64,000 nt of DNA from Actinophytocola algeriensis. Its GTDB lineage: Bacteria > Actinomycetota > Actinomycetes > Mycobacteriales > Pseudonocardiaceae. Below the pieces are notes generated by a model that saw only the letters and a program-made list of their open reading frames with translations, did no database searches and was not told the DNA's origin. Positions within the stretch are counted from its first letter, which is position 1. The number at the start of each line of letters is the position of its first letter. The position numbers were made by a program, and so were the translations under genes. The stretch is from assembly GCF_014203735.1 (NCBI RefSeq), contig NZ_JACHJQ010000002.1, positions 186,001-250,000 on the forward strand, read 5' to 3'. This document shows, piece by piece, positions 16,366-24,256 of the stretch.

Positions 16366-16533
16366 CTACCAGCGGTACCAGCGTCCAGTGCCCCCGCCGA
16401 CCGGACGGCGGAGGACGAAGCCCAGCAGCCACAGAACGAGCAACACGCCCGCGACGATCCACAGCGCCTTGACCGCGAACCCGAACCCGAACAGCACGAG
16501 AACCAATAACAGCACCAGAATCAGTGGAAGCAT
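16366..16533 (-). CDS. Small hydrophobic membrane protein
   Basis: A 55-residue protein made almost entirely of two hydrophobic stretches (MLPLILVLLLVLVLFGFGFA and WIVAGVLLVLWLLGFVL) with a basic, aromatic tail ending GRWYRW. It belongs in general to the small stress-induced hydrophobic proteins common in actinobacteria. The ATG at 16533 has GGAAAGG upstream. A GTTT-N15-GGGTA promoter (16572-16596) points at it, suggesting control by a SigB/SigF-type stress sigma factor. The molecular role is unknown. Confidence 0.8.
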   Translation of the reverse strand: MLPLILVLLLVLVLFGFGFAVKALWIVAGVLLVLWLLGFVLRRPVGGGTGRWYRW

Positions 16534-16571
16534 GGAACGCGCCTTTCCGTGTTGTTGCCCCGCCTCTGGAG

Positions 16572-16596
16572 CTACCCGGCCGATCGCCTGGTAAAC
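16572..16596 (-). promoter_or_regulatory. SigB/SigF-type stress promoter (minus strand)
   Basis: Read on the minus strand: GTTT (16593-16596), exactly 15 nt, then GGGTAG (16572-16577). This matches the actinobacterial general-stress consensus GTTT-N14-16-GGGTA. The -10 element ends 38 nt before the start of the small hydrophobic protein at 16533. Confidence 0.75.
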
Positions 16597-16610
16597 GGGC
16601 CATTCAGCCG

Positions 16611-16635
16611 GTTTCCGGTCCGCGACGCTGGGTAC
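16611..16635 (+). promoter_or_regulatory. SigB/SigF-type stress promoter (plus strand)
   Basis: GTTT (16611-16614), exactly 15 nt, then GGGTAC (16630-16635), with the -10 element 35 nt before the ATG at 16671. It has the same consensus and spacing as the promoter on the opposite strand, with the two -35 elements 14 nt apart back to back. Confidence 0.78.
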
Positions 16636-16670
16636 TCGCATTCCGTACACCGGAACGAGAGGTGCAAGCC

Positions 16671-17150
16671 ATGGACACCAGCAGCTATGTGGCGTTCCTC
16701 GTCATCGGCACCGTGCTGGTCCTGATCGACGGACAGATCATCTACCGCAATGGCCGTCGGTTCCTGCAACAGGCCACGCCCAACGCCCCCGCCGAGTCAC
16801 TGACGAAGCTCGTGTCGGTGCTGTTCCACCTCGGCACGCTGGGAGTGCTCGCGTTGATCTCGGTGATCGACGTCGGCGACTACGACGCGCAGGGAATCGT
16901 GGTGCGACTGGGGATCATCCTGATCGTGCTCGGGATCGCCCACTGGATCGCGGTGTCCGCCCTGGGGCGGATCCGGGACCGCGAGGAGTACGAGGAATAC
17001 ACCAGCGCCGAGCGGGACGCACGGCGCAAGGCGAACGAGGCGGCGCTGCGCGCACAGGGCACGCACGTGCCGGAGCCCACTGAAAGCCCCGCCTACACCG
17101 GGGAAAGCGCGACCGCGGTCGTCAACCGGCAGCAGCAGTACCCGCACTAG
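16671..17150 (+). CDS. Small integral membrane protein, probable stress regulon member
   Basis: A 159-residue membrane protein not assigned to a named family. There are three hydrophobic helices (about residues 6-24, 48-66 and 77-98, the last reading LGIILIVLGIAHWIAVSAL). A charged cytoplasmic tail carries an acidic/basic helix (REEYEEYTSAERDARRKANE) and a Pro/Thr-rich end. The ATG at 16671 has GAGAGGTG upstream and a GTTT-N15-GGGTA promoter. Its 3' end overlaps the convergent PRPP-synthetase-like gene by 29 bp. Confidence 0.8.
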   Translation: MDTSSYVAFLVIGTVLVLIDGQIIYRNGRRFLQQATPNAPAESLTKLVSVLFHLGTLGVLALISVIDVGDYDAQGIVVRLGIILIVLGIAHWIAVSALGRIRDREEYEEYTSAERDARRKANEAALRAQGTHVPEPTESPAYTGESATAVVNRQQQYPH

Positions 17151-18102
17151 GCGCGTCGAACAACGCGCTGACGGACTCACCGTTGTGTATCCGCCGCATG
17201 GCCTCGGCCAGGGCGGGCGCCACGGACAGCACCGTCAACTTGTCGGAGCGCTCGGCGATCGGCACCGTGTTGGTGCAGACGATCTCGGTGACGTCTGCCT
17301 GACCGCCGATGCGGCCGAGCGCTCCCGACGCGAACAGGCCATGGGTGCACGCGACCCGGATCGACGCCACGCCGTGCTCACGCAGCTTCGACAGCAGCTC
17401 GACCACCGTGCTGCCCCTGGCGATCTCGTCGTCGAGCACGATCACGTCCCGGCCGGCCACGTCACCGATGATCGACGTGATCTCCACGCGGTCGTCGGTG
17501 AACCGCTGCTTCGCGCCCGCGGCGACCGGCACGCCGAGCAACCGCGCGAAGTGCGACGCTTCCTTGGCGTTCCCCAGATCCGGTGAGACGACGATGGTGT
17601 TCGACAGGTCGTAGCGGCGGAAGTAGGTCGCGAGTTCCCGCAGCGCGTGCAGGTGGTCGACCGGCACGCTGAAGAACCCGTGCACCTGCGGCGAGTGCAG
17701 CGTCATCGCGAGCACCCGGCTCGCACCGGCCGCGACGAGCAGGTCGGCCACGAGCCTGCCGCCGATCGAGATGCGCGGTGCGTCCTTCTTGTCCGATCGC
17801 GCGTACGCGTAGTGCGGCAGGACGACGGTCGTGCGGGCCGCCGACGCGCCACGGGCCGCGTCCAGCATCAGCAGCAGCTCGACGAGGTTCTCCTGCACCG
17901 GCGTGACGAGCGGCTGGATCAGGAACACGTCGCGCTCGCGGCAGTTCGCCTGCAGCTGCACCTCGAGGCAGTCGTTGGCGAACCGCTTCACCCGCACCGG
18001 CCGCAGCGGCACCTCGAGGTGGTCGCAGATCTCCGCCGCCAGCTCGGGATGGGCACTGCCTCCGAAGACCGCGATCTCCCGCAAGTGCCCGCTCCCCTTC
18101 AT
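17122..18102 (-). CDS. PRPP synthetase-like protein with atypical active-site residues
   Basis: 326 residues, full length for ribose-phosphate pyrophosphokinase, which makes PRPP from ribose 5-phosphate and ATP. The tandem phosphoribosyltransferase folds are clear: VLPHYAYARSDKK, then MTLHSPQVHGFFSVPVDHL, VVSPDLGNAKEASHFA and the PRPP loop VIVLDDEIARGSTV. Departures: the usual DLH segment reads TLH, and the usual DTAGT/DTGGT loop reads ARGST. It may be a catalytically altered second synthetase or a regulatory paralogue. The canonical prs gene of such genomes usually sits beside glmU, which is absent here. Convergent with the membrane protein gene. Confidence 0.82.
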   Translation of the reverse strand: MKGSGHLREIAVFGGSAHPELAAEICDHLEVPLRPVRVKRFANDCLEVQLQANCRERDVFLIQPLVTPVQENLVELLLMLDAARGASAARTTVVLPHYAYARSDKKDAPRISIGGRLVADLLVAAGASRVLAMTLHSPQVHGFFSVPVDHLHALRELATYFRRYDLSNTIVVSPDLGNAKEASHFARLLGVPVAAGAKQRFTDDRVEITSIIGDVAGRDVIVLDDEIARGSTVVELLSKLREHGVASIRVACTHGLFASGALGRIGGQADVTEIVCTNTVPIAERSDKLTVLSVAPALAEAMRRIHNGESVSALFDAPSAGTAAAG

Positions 18103-18165
18103 CCGTCTGGCCTGGTCAGGCGCGCCAAGCCTACTGGCACGCCCGGACCGGGCCCCGGACGCCCG

Positions 18166-19275
18166 TCAGAGGCTCGTCGGGATGGAGGGGTGGCGCTGCG
18201 CCTGGTAGGCACTGCGGACGATGGTCTCCTTGTACCGCGCGGCGAGGCGTCCGGTGAGGACGGACTCCTTCGGCCGGTCGTACCTGTCGACGAACTGCAC
18301 GAGCGCGTCGCGGCGGCCGAGGCTGATGCACTGGTTCACGTAGCGGAACCGGAACGGCTTCGGGTCCTTGCCGTCGCGGCGGGCCAGCAGCGCGCGGACC
18401 GCCTGCTGCGCGGCGGGCAGCCCGGTGGCGCACGCCATGCGCAGTTCCTGCCCGCCCGGCATGCGCACGGCCGCCGCGTCACCGACGCCGTAGGTGTCCG
18501 GGTGGGACGTCGACCGGAGGGTCTCGTCGACGACCATCCTGCCGTGGCCGTCGACCGCGAACCCCGCGTCGGCGGCGAGCGACGGCACGGTGAAGCCGGT
18601 CGTCCACACGACCACGTCCGACCGCACGTGCTCGCCCCCGGCCAGCACCACGCCGTCGGCGCGCACCTCGGCGACCCGCGCCTCGTCCCGCACCTCGATG
18701 CCCAGCCGGGTGAACACGCGGCGCAGGTGCCCGCGCCCCTTCTCCGACAGCGCACCGCCCAGCGCGCCGTCCGCCACCAGGCGCACCTTCAGTGCCGGGC
18801 GCTGCTCGGCGAGCTCGGTGGCGGCCTCGATGCCGGTGAGTCCGCCGCCGACGACCGTGACCACGTCACCGTCGGTCAACCGGGCCCGGAGCCGCTCGGC
18901 CTCCTCCGCGACGGCCACCGTGTGCGCGTGCTCCGCGACCCCGGGCACCGCGGTGAGGTCCATGCGGCTGCCGAGCGCGTACACGAGCGTGTCGTACGGC
19001 AGCCGGTCCCCACCGGCCAGTACGACCGACTTGCCATCGGGGTCGATGGCGGTGGCCCGGTCGACCACCAGCCGCACCCCGGTCCCGGCCAGCAGCTCGG
19101 CGAGCGGGTGTGCCCGCAGGTCCTCCCCGGCGGCGAGCTGGTGGAGCCGCACCCGCTCGACGAACCGGTCCCGCTCGTTCACCAGCGTCACCGACACGTC
19201 TTTCGCCCGCGCGACCAGCCGGGCCGCCATCTGACCCGAGTAGCCGGCGCCGAGAACCACGATCCGAGTAGTCAT
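18166..19275 (-). CDS. FAD-dependent NAD(P)H oxidoreductase (NDH-2/ferredoxin-reductase-like)
   Basis: A 369-residue flavoprotein with two Rossmann folds. The FAD loop is VVLGAGYSGQMAARL near the N-terminus, and the NAD(P) loop is VTVVGGGLTGIEAATELAE near residue 160. The conserved YDTLVYALGS and the FAD-binding GVGDAAA segment (about residue 263) are also present. It has no C-terminal membrane helix, unlike respiratory NDH-2. It is divergent from a [3Fe-4S] ferredoxin gene 125 bp away, so it may reduce that ferredoxin for a P450 such as the one at the window start. It could equally reduce a quinone. Confidence 0.85.
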   Translation of the reverse strand: MTTRIVVLGAGYSGQMAARLVARAKDVSVTLVNERDRFVERVRLHQLAAGEDLRAHPLAELLAGTGVRLVVDRATAIDPDGKSVVLAGGDRLPYDTLVYALGSRMDLTAVPGVAEHAHTVAVAEEAERLRARLTDGDVVTVVGGGLTGIEAATELAEQRPALKVRLVADGALGGALSEKGRGHLRRVFTRLGIEVRDEARVAEVRADGVVLAGGEHVRSDVVVWTTGFTVPSLAADAGFAVDGHGRMVVDETLRSTSHPDTYGVGDAAAVRMPGGQELRMACATGLPAAQQAVRALLARRDGKDPKPFRFRYVNQCISLGRRDALVQFVDRYDRPKESVLTGRLAARYKETIVRSAYQAQRHPSIPTSL

Positions 19276-19400
19276 CTCGTTCCCCTTTCGTCTCCAGGTG
19301 GACAGAAATCGCGGAGGATTCGTGACACCGGGAGAGTGGGAGTCGAGTCACACCGAATAGGGTCGGCGTTGTTCCCGGGAGTTACTGGAGGTACGGAGTC

Positions 19401-19598
19401 ATGCGAATCGTCACGGACACCGCGCGCTGTGTGGGCGCCGGACAGTGCGCGCTCACCGAGCCGTCCGTGTTCGACCAGAGCGACGAGGACGGCACTGTCG
19501 TGCTCCTGACCGAGACGGCCGAGGGCGACACCCTCGAGAACGTCCGGGAAGCCGTCGATCTCTGCCCCAGCCAGGCCATCTCGATCGAAGAGGGCTGA
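19401..19598 (+). CDS. [3Fe-4S] ferredoxin, P450-type
   Basis: A 65-residue electron carrier. Cys10 and Cys16 (CVGAGQC) and Cys55 (CPSQAI) are the three cluster ligands; the fourth position of a [4Fe-4S] motif is Ala13, which is typical of ferredoxins that feed actinobacterial P450s. GGAGG lies upstream of the ATG. It is divergent from the flavoprotein reductase at 18166-19275. No P450 gene is adjacent; the nearest is at 7-1347. Confidence 0.93.
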   Translation: MRIVTDTARCVGAGQCALTEPSVFDQSDEDGTVVLLTETAEGDTLENVREAVDLCPSQAISIEEG

Positions 19599-19603
19599 GC
19601 AGC

Positions 19604-19638
19604 GCCGCCCGGTCACGCCGACGAGGCGGCCGGGCGGC
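19604..19638 (+). terminator. Terminator hairpin behind the ferredoxin gene
   Basis: A 9-bp GC stem, GCCGCCCGG (19604-19612) and CCGGGCGGC (19630-19638), with a 17-nt loop that can itself pair partly. It starts 5 nt after the ferredoxin stop codon and is followed by TCTGT. Confidence 0.65.
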
Positions 19639-19668
19639 TCTGTCGTACTGGTGCGTCCAAACTAGTTC

Positions 19669-19681
19669 TGTGAATTTCACA
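19669..19681. promoter_or_regulatory. Palindrome upstream of the peptidoglycan-hydrolase pair
   Basis: TGTGAATTTCACA is an odd-centred perfect palindrome (TGTGA-N3-TCACA) about 95 bp before the ATG at 19775. It resembles a regulator site, but the spacing is too short for a standard CRP box (N6). The regulator is unknown. Confidence 0.4.
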
Positions 19682-19774
19682 CCGACATTCGTCGGTAGTG
19701 GTCGCTTGGCAACAATTCGGACACTGTCCGTGTTCGACCCTGCCAGGTACGTCACGAACTCGGGGGCACCACGT

Positions 19775-20326
19775 ATGACAGTCACGAACACGCGCGCCTT
19801 GCTGCGCAGGACGGGCGTCACTCTCGCCTGCACGCTCGCCATGACCGCGTTGGGCGGCGTCGCGTCCGCCAGCCCGGCTGCCGCACCCGGCGACCACGTC
19901 CCGTTGTCGGTCGCCCCGGCGGACTGCGACTCGATCCCGTCCGACCGCGACATCGCGGTCACCACCACCGTCCACGACGTCGGCGTCAGCTTGGGCGCGT
20001 CGGACAAGGTGATGCTGGCCGGTTTCGAGGCAGGCTGGGTCGAGTCGCACATGAACAACCTCCCGTGCGGTGACCAGGACTCGCTCGGCGTCTTCCAGCA
20101 GCGGCCCAGCCAGGGCTGGGGCACACCGGAGCAGATCATGGACGTCACCTACGCGGCGACGCAGTTCTTCACCCAGGCGATCCACAACGAGCCGCTCTAC
20201 CCGGACTACACCGCGGGCCTGCTCGCGCAGAGCGTGCAGCGGTCGTGCTGCCCGGAGCGCTACGACCAGTCGGAAGGCAAAGCACTGGAGATGCTCGCCG
20301 AGGTCCGGGCGGAGGAGGTCCGGTGA
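19775..20326 (+). CDS. Secreted lysozyme-like (transglycosylase-type) protein
   Basis: A 183-residue exported protein with a signal peptide (about residues 1-32, ending ASASPAAA). The mature domain carries MLAGFEAGWVESHMNNL, with a likely catalytic Glu, then CGDQDSLGVFQQRPSQGWGTPEQIMD. This signature is widespread in actinobacterial wall-active proteins with a lysozyme-like fold. Four cysteines suggest extracellular disulfides. Its stop overlaps the following amidase start (GTGA at 20323), so both wall enzymes are made together. The cleavage specificity is inferred, not shown. Confidence 0.8.
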   Translation: MTVTNTRALLRRTGVTLACTLAMTALGGVASASPAAAPGDHVPLSVAPADCDSIPSDRDIAVTTTVHDVGVSLGASDKVMLAGFEAGWVESHMNNLPCGDQDSLGVFQQRPSQGWGTPEQIMDVTYAATQFFTQAIHNEPLYPDYTAGLLAQSVQRSCCPERYDQSEGKALEMLAEVRAEEVR

Positions 20327-21390
20327 GGAACGCCACGACCCGCCGGCTCGCCACCGCGGCACTCGCGGGCGCGGTCGCCACCGCGCTGTTCAGCCTGCCC
20401 GCGACCGCGGATCGGCTGGCCGCGACGGCCGCGTTCGCCGCGGCCGCGCAGGAGTTCGACGTGCCGCGCGACCTGGTCGTCGCGGTGGGGCACGCCGAGT
20501 CCCGGCTGGACATGCACGGCGGAAAACCCAGCCAGGACAACGGTTACGGCCTCATGCACCTGGTGAGCAACCCGTCGCGCCACACACTGGAACAGGCGGC
20601 GTCCGTCACCGGCGCGTCGACGAACGCACTGAAGAACGACGTGACGACGAACATCCGCGGCGGCGCGGCGGCGCGGCGCGCACTGGCCGACGAGCACGGC
20701 CTCGGCACGGCCGACCGCGACAGGCTCGACGCCTGGTACCCGGTGGTGGCGGCCTACGGCGGCGCGTTCGTGCCGCAGACCAAGCGCCTGTACGCGGACG
20801 CCGTGTACGACCTGCTCGAATCCGGCGTGTCGGCGGTCGCACCAACCGGTGAACGAATCACCGTGGCCCCGAGGTCGGTCACCCCGGAACGAGGCACCCT
20901 CGCGACGACGAGCACGACGGCGGCGCCGGACTACCCGGGCGCGATCTGGAACCCGGCGAGCACCGCGAACTACGCGCCGGGCCGCACAGCGTCGATCTCG
21001 ACGGTCGTCCACGTGACGCAAGGTTCGTACGCGGGCACGATCAGCTGGTTCCAGAACCCGGACGCACAGGTCAGCGCCCACTACGTGCTCCGGTCGGCGG
21101 ACGGCGAGGTGACCCAGATGGTCGCCGACGCCGACACCGCGTGGCACGCCCGCTCGGCGAACCCCAGCTCCCTGGGCATCGAACACGAGGGCTTCGTCGA
21201 CGACCCGGCATGGTTCACCGACGCCATGTACCGGTCGTCGGCCGCGGTCACGACGTGGCTGTGCGACACGTACGGCCTCGCCAAGACCCGCGACGTGATC
21301 GTCGGCCACAGCGAGGTTCCCGGCAACGACCACACCGACCCGGGTCCCAACTGGGACTGGGACTACTACATGAGCCTGGTGACCGCCTGA
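20323..21390 (+). CDS. Secreted two-domain peptidoglycan hydrolase: transglycosylase-like plus N-acetylmuramoyl-L-alanine amidase
   Basis: A 355-residue exported protein starting with GTG at 20323 (GGAGGAGG upstream). A signal peptide of about 30 residues precedes an SLT-like domain (AAQEFDVPRDLVVAVGHAESRLDM, DNGYGLMHL). A Thr-rich linker leads to an Amidase_2/PGRP domain. There, zinc ligands and catalytic residues are visible: VVHVTQG, HYVLRSADGEVTQMV, LGIEHEGFVDDP and VGHSEVPGNDHTDPGP with WDWDYY. One enzyme could therefore cut both glycan and peptide bonds. Translationally coupled to the lysozyme-like gene. Role: wall turnover, germination or attack on other bacteria. Confidence 0.88.
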   Translation: MRNATTRRLATAALAGAVATALFSLPATADRLAATAAFAAAAQEFDVPRDLVVAVGHAESRLDMHGGKPSQDNGYGLMHLVSNPSRHTLEQAASVTGASTNALKNDVTTNIRGGAAARRALADEHGLGTADRDRLDAWYPVVAAYGGAFVPQTKRLYADAVYDLLESGVSAVAPTGERITVAPRSVTPERGTLATTSTTAAPDYPGAIWNPASTANYAPGRTASISTVVHVTQGSYAGTISWFQNPDAQVSAHYVLRSADGEVTQMVADADTAWHARSANPSSLGIEHEGFVDDPAWFTDAMYRSSAAVTTWLCDTYGLAKTRDVIVGHSEVPGNDHTDPGPNWDWDYYMSLVTA

Positions 21391-21523
21391 CCAAGGTCCT
21401 GAAGGCGCCCTTCGAGCGGCGACAGGTCCCGAAGCGCCGACCTGGCGAACCGGCGAGGCGGCCCGCCCGGCAGGACAGCCCGCCGGGCGGAACCCCGGCC
21501 GATGGCCCGTCGTCCGAGCAACC

Positions 21524-23470
21524 ATGACTGGGGTGCGCAAGGTCGTCATCGGTGTCGTCATCGTCGTGGTCGGGGCGCTCGTGGGTGGCGCGATCATCTG
21601 GTGGCAGGGTCAGGACGAGACGGAGGCGAGCCCGCGCCCGATGGTCGTCGGACCGGTCGACCTGCCCGATGACCTGCCGGCCCTCCCACCCCGGCTCGAC
21701 CTGGGCGAGGGCAACCGGCGCGCACCGCTGCCGGGGTTGCCGGACTGGTCGCACGCCGGCTACCGGGAAGGGAAGCCACTTCCGGGCGACGGCGAGATCA
21801 CCGACGACGACGGCTGTGTGCTCACCCCGGAGGAACTGGCCGGGGAGTACGGTGTCCGCCCGGACGACCGGACCGACGACACGGACGGCATCCAGCGGGC
21901 GATCGACCACGTCAAGGCCGAGTGCTCCCCCGGCGCGGACTACGACTCGCTGTCCCTCGTCACGCTGCCGGCCGGCGAGTTGGACGTGTCGCACCAGATC
22001 TCCGTCGACGCCGACCACCTCGTCCTGCGGGGCGCGGGTGACGACCCGGGCACCGGCACCCGGCTGATCCTCCGCGCCGACGAGAACACCCGCTACGACT
22101 CCCTCGGTGACGGCAGCGACTGGGACGAGGACCGCATGTCCCACGAGAGCGGCAAAGGCGGCTGGCTGTGGCCAGGGCGCGGCCTGTTCCGCGTCCAGTC
22201 CCGCGCGGTCCACGAGGACTACCAGGAGGACCACGACTCCGCGCCGGCCAACCGCCGGGACCTGTTCGAGGGCACGGTGAACGTGCACTGGAAGGCCGGC
22301 GTGAAACTCGCGGCACCCGCCCGCACCGGCGACACGACGATCCACCTCGCCAAGCGCCCCAAGGCGTTCGCGGTCGGCGGGTACGTCAACATCCGCGCCG
22401 CCAACACGACGCGGTTCTACGACGAGCAGCACGCGCTGCCCACCGAGCACGACCTGCAGAACATCCACATGCGACAGCAGATCTTCGCGGTCACCGCGGT
22501 GGACGAGGAGAACGAGACCATCACGCTCGACAAGCCGCTCGAGTTCGACGTGCCGGTCGACTCGGTCGCCGACGGCTCCGAGGAGATCGACGGCAAGACC
22601 TATGACTCCAAGGCCGCGCCGCTCGTCGACCCGGTGCTGGGGGTGGGCATCGAGAACCTGTTCCTGACGCAGGTCGTCGACGGCCACGAGCCCGAGGAGG
22701 CCGAGCACGAGTACGGCAACCTCTCCCCCGCCGACGAGATGCACGGCATCGTGTTCAAGTGGGCCGTCGACGGCTGGGTCCGCGGCGTCACGACATACAT
22801 GACCGGCTCGCACCCGGTGGTCACCGAGGAGGCGAAGAACCTCCAGATCGAGGGCAACCGGTTCGTCGGTGCGTGGAACAAGGGCAAGGGCGGCAACGGT
22901 TACCTGCGCGGGTCGCGGGTGTGGGACTCGGTGTACGCCGGCAACGCGCTGCGCGGCCTGCGGCACTTCACGTTCCAGTGGTCCGCGTCGGGCAACGTGT
23001 TCACGGGCAACGACACCGACGCCGACGTGAACCTGCACGGCGGGTGGGAGCGGCGGAACCTGATCGAGAACAACACGGTCACCGTGCCGTTCGAGCACGC
23101 GCCGGGCAACTGCACCGCGAACTGCGGCGGCGAAGGCGGCGACACCGGAGACGAGTCGACGTGGTACCCGCTGTGGTGGGGTGCCGGGCAGAAGGCGGTG
23201 AAGTGGTCCGGCGCGACCGGCCCGCAGAACGTCGTCTTCCGCAACACGATGACGAAGCAGCTCACCGAGGGCGGCGAGCCGACGCCGTACTACGCCGACC
23301 GGAGCAGGATCTACCAGTTCGGGTGGGACGGCGCGCGGTACCTGCACCTCTCGCGGGACGGCGAGCCGATCGCGGACTGGGCGGGCAACGAGGACACCGA
23401 CTTCAGCGGCAACGGCGTCGACACCTCGCGCACCGATGCCGGTCCGTCACTGTTCCTGGAGACGGTCTGA
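21524..23470 (+). CDS. Membrane-anchored extracellular right-handed beta-helix protein
   Basis: A 648-residue protein. The N-terminal helix (residues 6-27, VVIGVVIVVVGALVGGAIIWW) is an uncleaved signal anchor and the rest is outside. Repeated beta-helix rungs appear, such as DGIQRAIDHV, LVLRGAGDDPGTGTRLIL and HGIVFKWAVDGWVRGVTTYM, then LIENNTVTVPFEHAPGNC and PQNVVFRNTMTK, the form of the pectate-lyase superfamily. DGIQRAID is the usual first rung of such carbohydrate-active proteins. The catalytic residues and substrate are not identifiable. The gene may be a polysaccharide lyase or a wall-binding protein. Its last 24 bp overlap the convergent CoA-lyase gene. Confidence 0.72.
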   Translation: MTGVRKVVIGVVIVVVGALVGGAIIWWQGQDETEASPRPMVVGPVDLPDDLPALPPRLDLGEGNRRAPLPGLPDWSHAGYREGKPLPGDGEITDDDGCVLTPEELAGEYGVRPDDRTDDTDGIQRAIDHVKAECSPGADYDSLSLVTLPAGELDVSHQISVDADHLVLRGAGDDPGTGTRLILRADENTRYDSLGDGSDWDEDRMSHESGKGGWLWPGRGLFRVQSRAVHEDYQEDHDSAPANRRDLFEGTVNVHWKAGVKLAAPARTGDTTIHLAKRPKAFAVGGYVNIRAANTTRFYDEQHALPTEHDLQNIHMRQQIFAVTAVDEENETITLDKPLEFDVPVDSVADGSEEIDGKTYDSKAAPLVDPVLGVGIENLFLTQVVDGHEPEEAEHEYGNLSPADEMHGIVFKWAVDGWVRGVTTYMTGSHPVVTEEAKNLQIEGNRFVGAWNKGKGGNGYLRGSRVWDSVYAGNALRGLRHFTFQWSASGNVFTGNDTDADVNLHGGWERRNLIENNTVTVPFEHAPGNCTANCGGEGGDTGDESTWYPLWWGAGQKAVKWSGATGPQNVVFRNTMTKQLTEGGEPTPYYADRSRIYQFGWDGARYLHLSRDGEPIADWAGNEDTDFSGNGVDTSRTDAGPSLFLETV

Positions 23471-24256
23471 CCGGGCGAGGACCTCACGGGCGGACCGGAC
23501 CACGGCCTCGTCCACCATCCGGCCGTCGGCGTCCACGGCGACACCCGTCGAGCCGGACAGCAGCGCCACGGTCGCACGGGCCCGCTCGACCTCCTCGGGC
23601 GACGGCGTGAAGACCGCGTTGATCGTGGCCACCTGTGTCGGCGTGATCGCGGTACGGGCCCGGAAACCCTGACGCAGCAGGAGTTCCGTGGTGCGCTCCA
23701 AGGCGGACAGGTCCCGGACCTCGGTGTGGACCGGGCCAACGGGTGGCAGCAGACCCGCCGCGGCGGACGCGACCACGACCGCCGACCGGATCGGCCACAG
23801 CTCCACCCGGTCCGGACCGGGCCGCAGGTGCAACTCCCCCGTGAGGTCCGCCTCCCCCAGCCCGAGGCGGACCACACGGGGCGACCCCGCGACCGCGTGC
23901 AGGTCCCGCAGGCCCCGCGCGGTCTCGAGTAGTGCCAGCACCGGCACGTCCCGCGACTCTAGCAGCCGGTCCACTTCGGACAGCAGCGCGGGCTCCGCCT
24001 TCGGGACCACCAGCCCGGCCAGGCCGGGACGGTCGGCGACCGCGGCCAGGTCCTCGGCCACGGCGTCGGCGTTGATCCGCACCCACGCCGTGCCGGTGTC
24101 GAGGTACCCGGCCGCCGCCGTCCGTGCCGACCCCTTGTGCGGCACGGCGACGGCGTCCTCCAGGTCGACGATCAACGCGTCGGCGCCGCGACCGGCCGCG
24201 CCGGCGAGCAGGCGCGGCTGGTCGGCGGGGACGTACAGGTAGCTGCGTGGCGTCAT
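23447..24256 (-). CDS. HpcH/CitE-type CoA-ester lyase
   Basis: A 269-residue TIM-barrel lyase of the citrate lyase beta/citramalyl-CoA/malyl-CoA lyase family. It starts RSYLYVPADQPRLL and carries the metal and CoA motif ALIVDLEDAVAVPHKGSAR, then VLALLETARGLRDLHA and RLGLGEADLTGEL. These enzymes split a 3-hydroxyacyl-CoA into an acyl-CoA and pyruvate or glyoxylate. It is the last gene of the 19-gene run and overlaps the amidohydrolase by 4 nt. With the CoA-transferase in the same run it would deliver the final products to central metabolism. Confidence 0.88.
   Translation of the reverse strand: MTPRSYLYVPADQPRLLAGAAGRGADALIVDLEDAVAVPHKGSARTAAAGYLDTGTAWVRINADAVAEDLAAVADRPGLAGLVVPKAEPALLSEVDRLLESRDVPVLALLETARGLRDLHAVAGSPRVVRLGLGEADLTGELHLRPGPDRVELWPIRSAVVVASAAAGLLPPVGPVHTEVRDLSALERTTELLLRQGFRARTAITPTQVATINAVFTPSPEEVERARATVALLSGSTGVAVDADGRMVDEAVVRSAREVLARSDRLQEQ

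Noticed and set aside
19599-19774. A c-di-AMP (ydaO) riboswitch before the wall hydrolases
   Set aside because: The 176-bp leader is short and lacks the conserved ydaO sequence blocks.
21248-23347. A 699-codon minus-strand frame over the beta-helix gene
   Set aside because: It has Val/Arg/Gly-rich low-complexity composition and no motif. The plus-strand frame shows a signal anchor and beta-helix repeats.
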